Positions 42,745-54,334 of a stretch of DNA of 64,000 nucleotides are shown here, piece after piece. The stretch is from Ananas comosus (lineage: Eukaryota > Streptophyta > Magnoliopsida > Poales > Bromeliaceae). Under the pieces are notes generated by a model. That model was not told where the DNA came from and searched no databases. It was given only the letters and a program-made list of their open reading frames with translations. The position numbers and the translations under genes were made by a program. The DNA lies in assembly GCF_001540865.1 (NCBI RefSeq), contig NC_033626.1, positions 11,067,446 to 11,131,445 of the forward strand, given 5' to 3'. Numbering within the stretch: the stretch's first letter is position 1; each line of letters opens with the position of its first letter.

Positions 42745-43731
42745 ATGGGTTTGAAGGGTTTCGTCGAGGGGGGCATCGCCTCGATCGTGGCGGGGTGCTC
42801 GACCCACCCGCTCGATCTCATCAAGGTGCGGATGCAGCTCCAGGGGGAGACGCTCTCCCCGGCCGTGACCGCCGCGCAACTCCGCCCCGCCCTCGCCTTC
42901 CCGAGCGGCGGCGCCGTGGCGCTCCCCCACCACCACCACCACCACCACCTCCTCCCGCCGCCGCCGCGGAAGCCGGGGCCGATCGCGGTGGGGGCGCAGA
43001 TCCTACGGTCGGAGGGCCCCGCCGCCCTCTTCTCCGGGGTCTCGGCCACGGTGCTCCGCCAGACGCTGTACTCGACGACCCGGATGGGGCTCTACGACGT
43101 GCTGAAGAAGAAGTGGTCCCCCGGGGGCGACGGCGCCGCGCTCCCGCTCCACCGCAAGATCGCGGCTGGGCTGGTGGCGGGCGCCGTGGGCGCGGCGGTG
43201 GGCAACCCCGCGGACGTGGCCATGGTCCGGATGCAGGCCGACGGGCGCCTCCCCGCCGCGGAGCGCCGCAACTACCGCGGCGTCGGCGACGCGATCGCGC
43301 GCATGGCGCGCTCCGAGGGCGTGGCGAGCCTGTGGCGCGGGTCGGCGCTGACGGTGAACCGCGCGATGATCGTGACCGCGTCGCAGCTCGCGACCTACGA
43401 CCAGGCCAAGGAGGCGATCCTCGCGCGCCGCGGCCCCGGCGCCGACGGGCTGGGGACGCACGTGGCGGCGAGCTTCGCGGCGGGGCTGGTTGCGGCGGCG
43501 GCGTCGAACCCGGTGGACGTGGTGAAGACGCGGGTGATGAACATGCGGGTCGAGAAGGGCGCCGCCCCGCCCTACGCCGGCGCCCTCGACTGCGCCCTCA
43601 AGACCGTGCGCGCCGAGGGCGTCACCGCCCTCTACAAGGGCTTCATCCCCACCGTCTCGCGCCAGGGCCCCTTCACTGTCGTCCTCTTCGTCACCCTCGA
43701 GCAGGTCCGCAACCTCCTCAAGGACTTCTAA
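42745..43731 (+). CDS. PUMP5: Mitochondrial dicarboxylate carrier / uncoupling protein 5 type (PUMP5/DIC), 328 aa, intronless
   Basis: Inner-membrane solute carrier of the SLC25 family. The PUMP4-6 group transports dicarboxylates such as malate and oxaloacetate. Three mitochondrial-carrier repeats carry the signatures P22-LDLIKVR, P155-ADVAMVR and P256-VDVVKTR, with the second-half motifs RSEGPAALFSG, RSEGVASLWRG and RAEGVTALYKG. The start MGLKGFVEGGIASIVAGCST matches the family start exactly. Between helices 1 and 2 of the first repeat (residues ~52-78) there is a His7/Leu/Pro4 low-complexity insertion. The CDS is very GC-rich compared with its flanks, as in many monocot genes. It is a single exon, as in relatives. 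A TATA box and G-boxes lie upstream. Confidence 0.96.
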   Translation: MGLKGFVEGGIASIVAGCSTHPLDLIKVRMQLQGETLSPAVTAAQLRPALAFPSGGAVALPHHHHHHHLLPPPPRKPGPIAVGAQILRSEGPAALFSGVSATVLRQTLYSTTRMGLYDVLKKKWSPGGDGAALPLHRKIAAGLVAGAVGAAVGNPADVAMVRMQADGRLPAAERRNYRGVGDAIARMARSEGVASLWRGSALTVNRAMIVTASQLATYDQAKEAILARRGPGADGLGTHVAASFAAGLVAAAASNPVDVVKTRVMNMRVEKGAAPPYAGALDCALKTVRAEGVTALYKGFIPTVSRQGPFTVVLFVTLEQVRNLLKDF

Positions 43732-43946
43732 TGGCGATGATGATGATCCGATTCGATCAGATCGAATGTTTTCTTCTCATTCTTCTTTACCCATGATGAT
43801 GACGACGATAAAATAAACTTTTAATGAAAAAAATATATTTTATATATTTAATTGGTATTATTATTCTTATTATTATTGGTTTGGTTTAGTGTTGTTGTTA
43901 CTATTATTGCTTTAGTAAGAGGTTTCCCGTGATCTTGGGCCTCTTA

Positions 43947-44302
43947 AGGCTGCGTTTGGTTCGGGTATAAGTAAGAACTGCTAGTTCTAGGGATAGGTAC
44001 AAGTTCAGGTATAAGCAGGAACTAGACCAATTTTGCGTTTGGATGAAAATTGGGTTGTTCCTAGGAATAAGGTAAATAGTGTTTGGATGGTTAGATTGGA
44101 ACAAGAGGAATAAGAGTTATAATTTGAAATTAAAATTATATTATGTAATTAATAGTAATAAAAATATTACTTAAAAATAAATAAGAAATTAATTATTAAT
44201 AATTAATTATTAATAATTAATTATTAATAATTAATTATAAATAATAATTATTATTATTAATTAATTATAAATAATAAATTAATAATATGGATTATCTAAT
44301 TA

Positions 44303-44339
<37 letters not shown>

Positions 44340-44726
44340 AATAAATAATAATAATTATTAATTATTCTTATTAATTAATTATAAATAATAAATTAATAAT
44401 AATAATTATCTAATTATTAATATTTAATTATAAATAATAAATTATTTAAATTATTTAATTATTAAAGTAATAAATAATAATTTAAATATATTAATTAGAT
44501 TAATTAATAATTTACTGCCATTAAAATTAAATTTAGATTTTAATTAATCTTGTTCTCATCAAGGAACAAGCTTGTTCCAGGAAACGGGTGGAACAGCAGT
44601 TCCAGCCTTATACCAGCTAGTTCCAGATTCCCGGGAACTACTGTTCCCGGGAACCAAAATTGCGTTTGGGAACAAAGGGGGGAACAAGGGCTTATTCCCC
44701 CCCTTGTTCCCGAACCAAACACTACC
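43947..44726. mobile_element. Tourist-like MITE (PIF/Harbinger) with AT-rich core
   Basis: Terminal AGGCTGCGTTTGGTTCGGG and CCCGAACCAAACACTACC, TTA on both sides (43944-43946 and 44727-44729). The core (44150-44520) is almost pure AAT/TTA. The right arm contains a GGAACAAG/CTTGTTCC series. A shorter relative is at 49742-50047. Confidence 0.85.
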
Positions 44727-45146
44727 TTAAAGTTTAAAGGCGAAGGACAGTCGTGGCTTAGCTGTTATGCTTTTTCGTTGTTTGTTTAATTGTATCAGTT
44801 CTCAAGAAGCCAAAAAAAATATGAACCTGCTGGATTTTGTATTAAATTTCAAATTGTCATTTGAAAAATTACTATTAATTGTTATTATGTATGCTGTACG
44901 TTTGATTAATTGAATTGTGGCCAGTTTGTGGAGCACGTTAGAATTTAACGACTCTTTTACGCTTTTTCTAGAAAGTTTTAACTTTCAAATAGTATTGTCC
45001 AAATCATGTTTTTTTTTTTTTTATTGTTATTATTAGGAAGTGTGAAAAGGTGACTTGAATGGTATTGTAAGCATTACATCATAGATGCGCGTGTGGCACT
45101 GAGATTCTCTCCTTTGCATGTTTTGGACTAATTGACAAAATTTATA

Positions 45147-46503
45147 GGAATAATTTCATAGATGCCCTTTTAGAAACTATGAATTTCATCAATACCTTTC
45201 TAAAAATGATAATATTATGAATGCCCTTCGATATATCAACACTAGAAATACTAATAGATATTTTAAGATAATTTTTATAAACCTAAATTTGAATTATTAA
45301 ATTAAATTATCAATATATATTAATTATTAAAAAATATATAAAAAATGTATTTTATATATAGTGTGTTTTTATATGATTTTGGTTTTATTTCCGGCTTCGG
45401 ATTTCAATTCAGGTTTTGTTTGAATATAGACCAACTGAGTTTGAATAAAGAACTATCTCTATAAAAAAAAATAAAGCAAATGTATGTTAAATTTGAAAAT
45501 CAAATGTATGTTAAATTTGAAAATGAAATCGTATCTTATATTTTGATCAGAAAGAACTAACTCTAATTTGAGTTTGTAACAGATTATTTCCACCGCGAAA
45601 AAATAATTCGCAACAGATTATTGCGTATTTCGCAATCAATAATTTTAAATAATTAATTAAACCAATAATTTCAAATAATTCGTAACCAAATATCCATATT
45701 TGAGTTTGACACGTGGCAAGCATATAGAAAGCCACGTGTCAGCTTCTCACATAGGGTTCATTACACGTGGCAAGCATATAGAAATATCCATATTTGAGTT
45801 TGACACGTGGCAAGCATATAGAAAGCCACGTGTCAGCTTCTCACATAGAGTTCATTAAGGGTTCTACTTTTATATATAGTAATAGATTTGACACGTGGCA
45901 AGCATATAGAAAGCCACGTGTCAACTTCTCACATAGGGTTCATTAAGGGTTCTAGTTTTATATATAGTAATAGATAATAGATTTAATTTTTTTCCTATTT
46001 AATTAAAAATATATCAAATAACTATATGCATGCATTTTTTGGTCGATTGAAAAAAAGAGAGTTTTGTTCGTCAGCTAAAATATATTATATTTTAGTTTTT
46101 TAATGTATTTAATGCAGATAAAATTATTGAGAATAATTTTGGTTTAAAAAAAACTTGATAAATTTCTCATTTTTCAGACACTAAAATTAGTTAATTTTTT
46201 AGAAAACTAAAAGTTAATGAGTTGTCAACTAAAAGAATAAAAATTAAGGGAGTAGTTTCAAAACGTCATAGTTGAGGGGGTCTCCATACATTTTTTACTT
46301 AAGGGATAGTTAAGGGCAAATAGGTCATTTTAAAAGTTAACCCATCTTTAACTCTTTAATAACTATAGTAAAGCTAACACAACTAACAATAGGGGTATGG
46401 ATGATAATTTTTTATGTTTGCGAGGGCATATATGATATTTTAAACTTTATAGGGGCATATACGATATTTTAGACTTTGGGAGGGGTATTTATGAAATTGC
46501 CCC
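45147..46503. mobile_element. Mutator-type element carrying a G-box tandem array (1357 bp)
   Basis: Left end GGAATAATTTCATAGATGCC; right end, reversed, GGGGCAATTTCATAAATACC. The 9-bp target duplication AAATTTATA is exact (45138-45146 and 46504-46512). The inverted-repeat similarity is moderate beyond the first ~25 bp. The interior holds AT-rich sequence plus the array at 45700-45985. No transposase frame. Confidence 0.8.
45700..45985. repeat. Tandem array of ACGT-core (G-box) hairpins
   Basis: Seven CACGTG motifs at 45710, 45733, 45764, 45804, 45827, 45892 and 45915. They mostly come as pairs forming GACACGTGGC / GCCACGTGTC arms around AAGCATATAGAAA. Units also share CTTCTCACATAGGGTTCATT and TATATATAGTAATAGAT. 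Unit length varies (about 90 bp). Confidence 0.9.
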
Positions 46504-46945
46504 AAATTTATATACATTTATTGTGTATATCTTTTGTCATTGAACTTATCACAAAGTCTGCTTGAATACGTTGTTGCCACATTCTGTAGAAATCGAATTT
46601 GTGATCTCTGACTCTGATGCTATTTGTCTGATCATTGACGCTAATTATTAATCTCTAAAGCTCAAGTTATTAGAAAGATGTAATCAATTCATTCAAAATA
46701 TATAGACACAATTCTCACGTGTCTTGATTGTGATTCAGCCGAATCAGCCTTATGTCACTTCGAAGATGATCCGATACTATCCAATTTCATGTCATTTTGA
46801 GTATAACTTAATCCAATCTGATCTCGCGTTATAAGATAGGATGCTGATCCATTTAAACCAATAAAATTGTGATATTCTTCTTATTTCTCTAATAATAAAA
46901 AGGAAACAATGACCGACTTATCTAGAGCAACTCACTCATCAACTT

Positions 46946-47039
46946 TGCATTATCGTGAATTAATTGTTGCGTTATCTGACCGACCGTCCAGTTGATGCAT
47001 TATCGTGAATTAATTGTTGCGTTATCTCACCGACCGTCC
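46946..47039 (+). repeat. 50-bp tandem duplication of the SINE target plus the SINE 5' end
   Basis: Two copies start TGCATTATCGTGAATTAATT (46946 and 46996). Each continues through TGTTGCGTTATCT, the target sequence, into CCGACCGTCC, the first bases of the SINE. Only the second copy is followed by the full SINE. Confidence 0.85.
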
Positions 47040-47195
47040 CTAGAGCAAGTGGCAAAGGAGCTTGATGGTTGGTACCCGAGACCCAAGTTCGAATCCTAGT
47101 TGATTCACATTTCCAGCTAAGTTTATTTCTAAATGAAATAAACGAAGCGGGTAGCGTGCTACCTATCTCTTTAAAAAAAAAAAAAAAAAAAAAAC
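47029..47195 (+). mobile_element. tRNA-derived SINE, young copy
   Basis: Intact B box GTTCGAATCC at 47087-47096 and A-box-like TGGCAAAGG near 47050. Tail CGAAGCGGGTAGCGTGCTAC then poly(A). Exact 14-bp target duplication TGTTGCGTTATCTC (47015-47028 and 47196-47209). Confidence 0.95.
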
Positions 47196-47209
47196 TGTTG
47201 CGTTATCTC

Positions 47210-48283
47210 TTGAAAACAAACAAGAGCATGTGAGCCAGTTTCATGCACCTCTCTTCGTAAATTACTACCCAATTTATTAATGTATTAAATTGAAGATTGA
47301 TGATCAAAATTAAATCTACTGATGAGTTTAGTGGCGAATGATGCAATTTGTTTGTTGAATGCGTTTAGCAATGTAATTTACCAGAATAAAAGGACAGTTA
47401 TTCTAAAGCTAAAGTAAACACAAAACCACAAAAATAAGACCCATTTGCTTCAGCCGTTTGATTCTTGGGTATCTACTTGTATTATACTACGAGAAGCATC
47501 TGGAGAAGTTGATTTGTCGCAGCTCCAGTACCAAAGATCTCCACCATATTCACAAATGTGAGTTCTGAGGAAAGAAGCATCTTATGCTTAGTCCAAAAAC
47601 GAAATATCTCATTTTTGCACTTCTGGTTAAAAAAAAAAAAACTAGATTTTTTTAAAAATCTTTTAAGATTCCAGGAAACACTATTATTTTTATTTTCTGA
47701 TTCTTTTTTTCTGAAAGTGTAAATATTATTTTTTTACAAAATTTAATTTTATTTATAAAGCTAATTTATTTTGGAAACAAGTGGAAAACTGAAAAGTAAA
47801 ATCATAAAAAATCATTTTTTAGAAAAATATTTTTGTACTTTTTCTAAAACCAAAAAGTCTATAAGAGGATTGAATTTGAGACATATGATGACTATGTTAG
47901 TTGTCACTTTATTATTTTTGCTCGCGGAATATTTTGCCATAAAAATTTCTATAACAACAATGAACTATTTTACCTATCGTTTTTAATATAATTGGCAAAC
48001 GATTTGGTGGTTGATACTTGATATAATATATCAAGTTAAAAAACAGTGGACTACTTTAAGCCTCTAACTTTGAGGCAATTTTTTATAGTTTTTAACAAAA
48101 TACATGTCATTTGGTGAACAAGGTTTTGGTTTTGGCATCATATTTACAACAGAACATGGAGTGACAATTGTCCTGATGCTACGTTACATCATCAAAATAT
48201 TAGTGGGTGTATCAGGTACCAACACGTTTTTTGGGTGTAGTACGCACCAACACGTTTTTTGGGTGTAGTAGGCATTAATTTTT
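47210..48283. other. AT-rich intergenic sequence
   Basis: No gene or complete element was recognised. A short direct repeat, ACCAACACGTTTTTTGGGTG, occurs twice at 48218-48265. Confidence 0.4.
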
Positions 48284-48635
48284 GGGAAAACTTCAAAAAA
48301 ACCCCTGTGATTTCGTATTTTCTCATTTTGCCCCTCTGTGGTTTAAAATGTATTAATTTGCCCCTCTGGTTTTTTTTTCTCTTTTTTTTATCAATTTCAT
48401 TATTTTTTTTTCTTAAATCAGTGGTAAAATTAAAATTAAAGGGTACTAAAGTAAATATTTGATAAATCTAGATGGGTATCTGAAGTTTTTTATATATAAT
48501 TTAATTAAATATTAACAAAAAAGCTACCGAAAAGATAAAAACGAAACCACAGGGGGGGCAATTTGTTACATTTTAAACCACAGGGGTATAAAGTGAGAAA
48601 ATACGAAACCACAGGGAAGGTTTTTGAAGTTTCCC
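48284..48635. mobile_element. Mutator-type MITE, family A, copy 5
   Basis: Ends GGGAAAACTTC and GAAGTTTCCC. Exact 9-bp target duplication TTAATTTTT (48275-48283 and 48636-48644). This copy shows the clearest family termini. Confidence 0.93.
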
Positions 48636-48699
48636 TTAATTTTTCAGGCCTCCGTGTTTTAACCCAGTTCACATATGCTGTATCACGTCCTCCTTTTTA

Positions 48700-48843
48700 T
48701 TATTTTTTTTTTTAAGAAAAATATAGTATACTATCTATTTTATTTATTTTTTAAAATATGAATTTAGTTAAAATTTAAAAGTGTGGGCAGTTAGATTTCG
48801 AATTTGAGATCTCAGATATTTACTACTTATGCTAGGAATGATT
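48700..48843 (-). mobile_element. Degenerate SINE copy, inverted
   Basis: On the minus strand: CCTAGCATAAGTAGTAAATA (A-box region), GATCTCAAATTCGAAATCT (B-box region), and a GATAGTATACTAT tail with poly(A). The same family, old. Confidence 0.7.
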
Positions 48844-49019
48844 AGTATATTCACTACAAAAAATTTTTAAGAAAGCTTTTTAGACGATGCTTGAAGAAAA
48901 TATTCCTATAATATAATAAATATCGACGTTTCAAAAAATATCGTCATATGAACTCTTTATCAAGTCAATTTATTAAATGATAAGCTTTTCTACTATTTTT
49001 AATTTGCCGACGTTTTAAA

Positions 49020-49020
<1 letters not shown>

Positions 49021-49070
<50 letters not shown>

Positions 49071-49080
49071 NATATATATA
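49021..49080. repeat. (TA)n microsatellite containing an N at 49071
   Basis: About 30 TA units. The ambiguous base suggests an unresolved repeat length. Flanking GACGTTTTAAAG and GACGCTTGGTATAAGCGTC stretches suggest a further old repeat. Confidence 0.95.
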
Positions 49081-49741
49081 TTACCGACGCTTGGTATAAG
49101 CGTCGGTATATGTATGATGATTCTTTATTTATAGACGTTTTAACCAACATTTTCAAATATGACGCTATACTATATTGGAACATTTTTAAGTATCGTTAAA
49201 TATAAAAAAAGATTTTTAAATGTTAATTTTCTTGTAGTGATTGTATTATGTTATAATGTATTGCAAAAGGGCTTTTAGACACATTTTACTTAGAAGGGAT
49301 CTATATATATATCTAATTCTATTCATATAAAAATGATGGCAAACTAGGCTTTACAAGTTAGAGCTTTAGCAAAGTGCTTTTTAAGATCATTTGTGACTTT
49401 TATTGTTGCACCGAGTTGTCTTATACCATGTTATTAGATCCAAGTTTAAGCCCACTTCTATATATGGGGTGGTAAATTGGGTTCAATCAATCAAATGTCT
49501 TCTAATATATTTGAGCTGAGAATTGAAAAGTAAGTCTCACCATCAATTAAGTCCACTATTCGAAGTTTATAAAATGCAAGTAAACTGATCTTAAATGATA
49601 AAGTGATTAGTAGTTATCCAGCAAGGTCAGATGGATAGCTCCAAAAAAAAAAAAAAAGATTACTGCAATTGAATTTAATAGAAAATTATAGATAATTTGG
49701 GTGCTGACCCTTAATCTTCGGAGGAGAAATAGTCACAAAAC

Positions 49742-50047
49742 ATACCATTTGGTTCGGGTATAAGTAACAACTAGCTATTACAGGGATAGGTATAAGTATG
49801 AGGATAAGAAAAATAACGTTTGGATAAAAATTGGGTTGTTTCCGGAGATAAGAAAAATAACGTTTGGATAGATAATATGGAATAAGAAAAATATTATGTA
49901 GTTTTATATAGAAAATAAAGGTGTTGGTGGGGATAGTTATAACTGATTATTATAGATAATCGAAAATTACTGTTCTCGAATAAAAGCGTTTGGATATAAA
50001 GAGGATAAGGGTCTATCTCTATTCCTATCCCCTTGCCAAACGGTGCT
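49742..50047. mobile_element. Tourist-like MITE, relative of 43947-44726
   Basis: Left ACCATTTGGTTCGGGTATAA with GGGATAGGTATAAGTA; right CCCTTGCCAAACGGTGC. Shares GCGTTTGGAT-type internal motifs with the larger copy. The exact target duplication is not clear. Confidence 0.6.
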
Positions 50048-50424
50048 TCATGAAGGATCTCAAAGAGCACTTTATATAAATTAATGTTTAGGAAACAACT
50101 AGTATCTGACTCTTTGCCACTGCAAAGAGAACAGGTCACGTAAGTTACAAGGTTGAGTGACTCTTCCGTTTATTTAGAGCTCTCTCTCTTGAGGACGTAA
50201 ACGTACGTGCATGAATCAGAGAGAGAGAGAGAGAGAGAGAGATCAATAAGTAATTAATAATTTTTCTGGGTTTGCAAAGGGTAGAAGCTAGATGATCCAA
50301 GGACGATTTAGTACACTTAATATATTGATTATAAAATAGTAATGAATGATTGATTAGACCACTTCTCTACCAAGAGAACAGTAATAAGAGACGCGTATGT
50401 TATAATTAATAGGTATCGAATAGT

Positions 50425-50576
50425 ACCGACCGTCTCTAGCGCAAGTGGCAAAAAGATTTGGTGGTTAGTATTCGAGATAAGTTCGAATCCTAATTGATTC
50501 ATATTTCCAGCTAAGTTTATTTCTAAATGAAATAAACGAAGCGGGTAGCATGTTATTTTTTTTTTTAAAAAAAAAT
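50425..50576 (+). mobile_element. tRNA-derived SINE
   Basis: B box GTTCGAATCC at 50481-50490, tail CGAAGCGGGTAGCATG and an A-rich end. Exact target duplication GGTATCGAATAGT (50412-50424 and 50577-50589). Confidence 0.93.
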
Positions 50577-50589
50577 GGTATCGAATAGT

Positions 50590-51461
50590 TGACATGAACT
50601 TAAGTTAAACGGATTCAAAATCACATGCTCCGATATTATGTAAAATACACAATAATTATTATTTTTAAAGAATTTTGGATTAGGAAATGACTAAAATTAA
50701 AGAGTGACTTCTTCAATGTATTATGCTTGTTGCATCAGCAATCCGAAGACAGGGCGCCACTGAACTCTGGTCATAAGAAGCTCCTTGTTTTTTTCTATTA
50801 TCTTTACAGTTGACCAAAAATTTTTTTACAAAAGAATGTTCCATCTTTTAGTAGTGCGTTTGTGCTTGATCCATCAAATTTATGCCAATATGGGTGGTTA
50901 TTCCCTCGTTGCATACTAGTCTCGACTCCGCGTCCGCACATTTAAATATTTTTTGTTATGGAGTAAATTAAACATGTTTAATCATGTGGTAGGTCCACCT
51001 GTTCGATAAAAAAAAATACAATGAAAAGGCACAGAACTTAGATAAACTATAAGCCATTTTGAATCAAATATCTAAATTTTTAAAATTTTGATATAATTAT
51101 CCAATCATTCAACTTGTTTCATTTGAGTCAGCGAATGATACTTTAATTTTTTAATTTAAGCTAATTATTTACTTTAATAAATTTATAGTTACAAAAAAAC
51201 TGTATGAAGTATGCTGGTCCCGTAAAGATAACTACGTGATCAAATGAAAAATTAAAGTGTTATTAAGTGACTCAAATCAAACAAATTAAAAGATTAGATA
51301 ATAAAATCAAAATTTTAAAAGTGATCTTTTAAAAGATTAGCTAATTTTTGTTTGTTTTAATTAAAACAAATTAAAACAAATTAAAATATTAGACAACAAA
51401 ATTTTGAAGAAAGCTTATCATAATACAGGCCCCAGTAGTCTGGAGCTTGTTATTATTATTA
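50590..51461. other. AT-rich intergenic sequence
   Basis: No gene or element could be supported. Confidence 0.4.
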
Positions 51462-51968
51462 GGGATAATTGCCTATAAACCCTTCGAACGTTTAAAAATA
51501 TCCGATTTACTGCTACTTTTTTTTTCTTTCTAAAATACCTCTCATATGTTCCACCATTATTGCAAAATACCCCTGCAGTTATCTCCTGTTAAATTAACTT
51601 GGGTTAAATATGAGTTAAATATCTATCACAGTTAAAATAAATTAAAATATTAATTTTGCCCTTAACTTAAAGGCAAATAAGAAATGTTGGTGACGGTAAA
51701 GAGGTATATTGGAAGAGACCAAAAGTCAAAATACTTTTTGTGCCCCTGACTTTAAGTGCAGATAAAAAAATCAGTGATGGTGGAAGGGTATATTTGAAAG
51801 GGCAAAATAGTAATTTTATAGAGATAACAGAGTTCATTAACAGATTTGAACTCTACGGGTATATTAGAAATAGGTTGGAACGTAGAAAGAGTATTTTCAA
51901 TATTAACCTTCTGAGAAGGGTAAATCGAAAAGTCAGAAACTTTTCAGGAGTATATAAGCAATTGCCAC
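51462..51968. mobile_element. Probable Mutator-type MITE (507 bp)
   Basis: Left GGGATAATTGCCTATAAACC; right, reversed, GTGGCAATTGCTTATATACT. Flanked by TTATTATTA on both sides (51453-51461 and 51969-51977), although that motif is simple sequence. Confidence 0.65.
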
Positions 51969-51989
51969 TTATTATTAATTTTTGTACTT

Positions 51990-52215
51990 ATAAATTTTTG
52001 CCCGTTAGATGAAGATATGTACGGTTATGATGATAATGATTTTTGGTTAGAATAATAGCGGTTTTCTAGGGTTGAGTGGGTGGTTGGTTGAATAGTATGA
52101 TTATATGGGTGAAAATAATCAAAAGGATAGATCCAACGATTGAAAACTTATGAATACAAAAAAATTTATACTCGTGAGAGTATAGTAGTCGGACTCTCTC
52201 TCTCTCTCTCTCTCT
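51990..52215. mobile_element. AT-rich MITE-like unit plus (CT)n tract
   Basis: Shares GGTTGAGTGGGTGGTTGGTT, the GATCCAACG block and TATACTCGTGAGAGTATAGT ends with the units at 26.85-27.62 kb. A (CT)n microsatellite follows at 52193-52214. Confidence 0.6.
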
Positions 52216-53061
52216 TTATAATTTTTTTCTAGCTTTATTTTGACATTCTAAAAATTTAGAATAGTTAAGGTATAGTAGAATTAAACTTTTTAACCTAACT
52301 ATAATATTAAAGGTAAGATCCAAATGATTAAAAGGATTGAGCGAGTTCGGAGACAGAGCTGTTTTAGGATAAGTGACTCTCTGAGAAGTGGGTCGTCGCA
52401 CTTTTTACCGAGTAATATTAAATGCCCCTCAATCTGGGCCAGCCCAACTTGTAGAAGGTGGACTAATCTTGAAACCTTCGAACCAAGCCTACCAATTAAG
52501 CCTCGAGCTTAAATTACCTGCTTAGCCCATGAACAGATGTAATCCATGGTGGTTTGCCTTAATACATAGCTAATATACTCTTAAACTCTGAATCCAACCA
52601 ATAGGATAGATGATATCCTACACTATTTTAAAATATTATTCTATTACATATAATTAAAAATATATCCAAAGAGTGCAGATTGTTAAAAGATTAATGCATA
52701 TTTCAAATTTCAAATTAAACTATTGAAATACAAAATAGGTAAAAACTTAATTATGGAATTCACTTGAACTATAAAACATTTTAAATCCGCTATCTACCTT
52801 TCAAACTTTTGATTTTAATATATTTGTTTGATTTGATAAGTTCTACGTGTTTTTACCTATAATAAAAAGAAACTTGGCCGCCTCTCATAAAATCAAATCG
52901 GTTAACCGATTCGCTGGTGAACTACGGGTCTAAATGAGTCAAAATAGGTTTTAAGCCGGTCCAATTTTATAAGTTGAATCTAACTGATTTGGACACCGAA
53001 TTATGATTCGACTAGTTGGTTCCATCTGAATTAAAAAAAAATAAAATTTTAACTGCATTGA

Positions 53062-53066
<5 letters not shown>
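52216..53066. other. Intergenic sequence, nothing recognised
   Basis: No supported gene or element. Short frames only. Confidence 0.4.

Positions 53067-53110
<44 letters not shown>
53067..53110. repeat. (TA)n microsatellite
   Basis: About 20 AT units. Confidence 0.95.
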
Positions 53111-53114
<4 letters not shown>

Positions 53115-53197
53115 AAAATTTAACTATTTACAAAAGTTGCTTTGTAAGAAAGATCTCAAACCTAGATTACCATGTGAACCGACACTGCAGAAATATT

Positions 53198-53332
53198 CCG
53201 ATCGTTTCTAGTGCAAATAGCAAAGAATTTGTTGATTGATATTCCAGGTTCCAAATTTAAAAATTAATTTTTTCATATTTTAAAAAAACGAAATAAATAG
53301 CATGTTATCTTTTTTCTCTCTAAAAACAAAAA
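53198..53332 (+). mobile_element. Degenerate SINE copy
   Basis: CCGATCGTTTCTAGTGCAAA start, GGTTCCAAATTTAAAA in the B-box region, and a GCATGTTATC tail with an A-rich end. No clear target duplication. Confidence 0.7.
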
Positions 53333-53339
53333 CACTGTC

Positions 53340-54334
53340 TTAAATAACTTTTCAGCAAGAATTTAAGTGTTGTTGTACGGAATCGTGCCAGAAACTTGCT
53401 GGTACGGTATGACACGATGTGTGCCGAACGTGTCAGTCATAAATATTTCATATGTGCCGACACATAATAGTATGAAATATTTATTTTTTTTATCAACAAA
53501 ATAGTCAAATTATTTATTGTGTATTTTTTATCAAATATTTTGAATTTTATTAAAAAAATTATTTACTAATTTAAAGAATAGAGGGTTTTGAACTGTGCCA
53601 TTGGTACAAAAACTGTATCGTATCGATATCTTGTTAGCACGATGAGATAGATATGACTTGTGTCGATGGACACTTTTTTATCTTTCCGTATAAAATTAAA
53701 AAGAGTTTGGCTTAATAATCTCACCATGCCATCATTATTATTAATTAATCATTTATATATCGAGAGTACCTATATAACGTGTTTTAGAAATTTGACACGA
53801 AATAGCTGTTGAAAGAAAAGTTATGTTTTTTTTAAATAAAACAATATTTTATAAAATGGTTCATACTTTCATGGAATGCGACGTTATTTAAGCCGACAAA
53901 TTTGCCAGGTTGGACTTACTACAGTGATAACATTTGCGTGGATTGCTCGAAACATCATTAATAATTTTTATAAAATTATTTCTTCTATTTGAAAAAAATT
54001 AAAGTATTTAAGTTGGAATTTTTTTAGGACTTGGAAGTTTTCTTAACTTCCACAAAATTTATAATTTTCTTACACTTTAGTTTGAATCTTAATCAGGCTC
54101 TTGCCTAATAACTGTAAGAAAAATACTAAAGTAAGTTGAATATTTAGCTTTAAAATTTTTAAATATTATCATTGCCTTTTGTCCTACAGTAAAAATTTTA
54201 ATTAATTAATTTTTTTTATCAAAAAATAACATAAAAATAAGAGAAGGTCAAGATACTTAAACATCCAAATCCAGATATGATCCCGATATTGCATTTATTT
54301 TGTAAGCATATCAAATCCAACGCATCTAAATATT
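53340..54334. other. AT-rich intergenic sequence with a possible old hAT MITE
   Basis: About 53354-53680 has CAAGAATTTAAGTG and GGAATCGTGCC motifs like the MITE at 36472-36724, but ends and target duplication are unclear. Confidence 0.35.

Noticed and set aside
42384..43049. 221-aa minus-strand frame over the carrier 5' region
   Set aside because: No similarity, overlaps the carrier leader and first repeat, and has the composition of an antisense shadow.
42795..43796. 333-aa frame overlapping the mitochondrial carrier in another frame
   Set aside because: Pro/Arg/Gly-rich shadow of a GC-rich gene. The carrier frame has all three family signatures.
45700..45985. Repeat array considered as a CRISPR-like array
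   Set aside because: Plant nuclear DNA; units vary in length, spacers are not unique, and the repeats are palindromic G-box hairpins inside a transposon.
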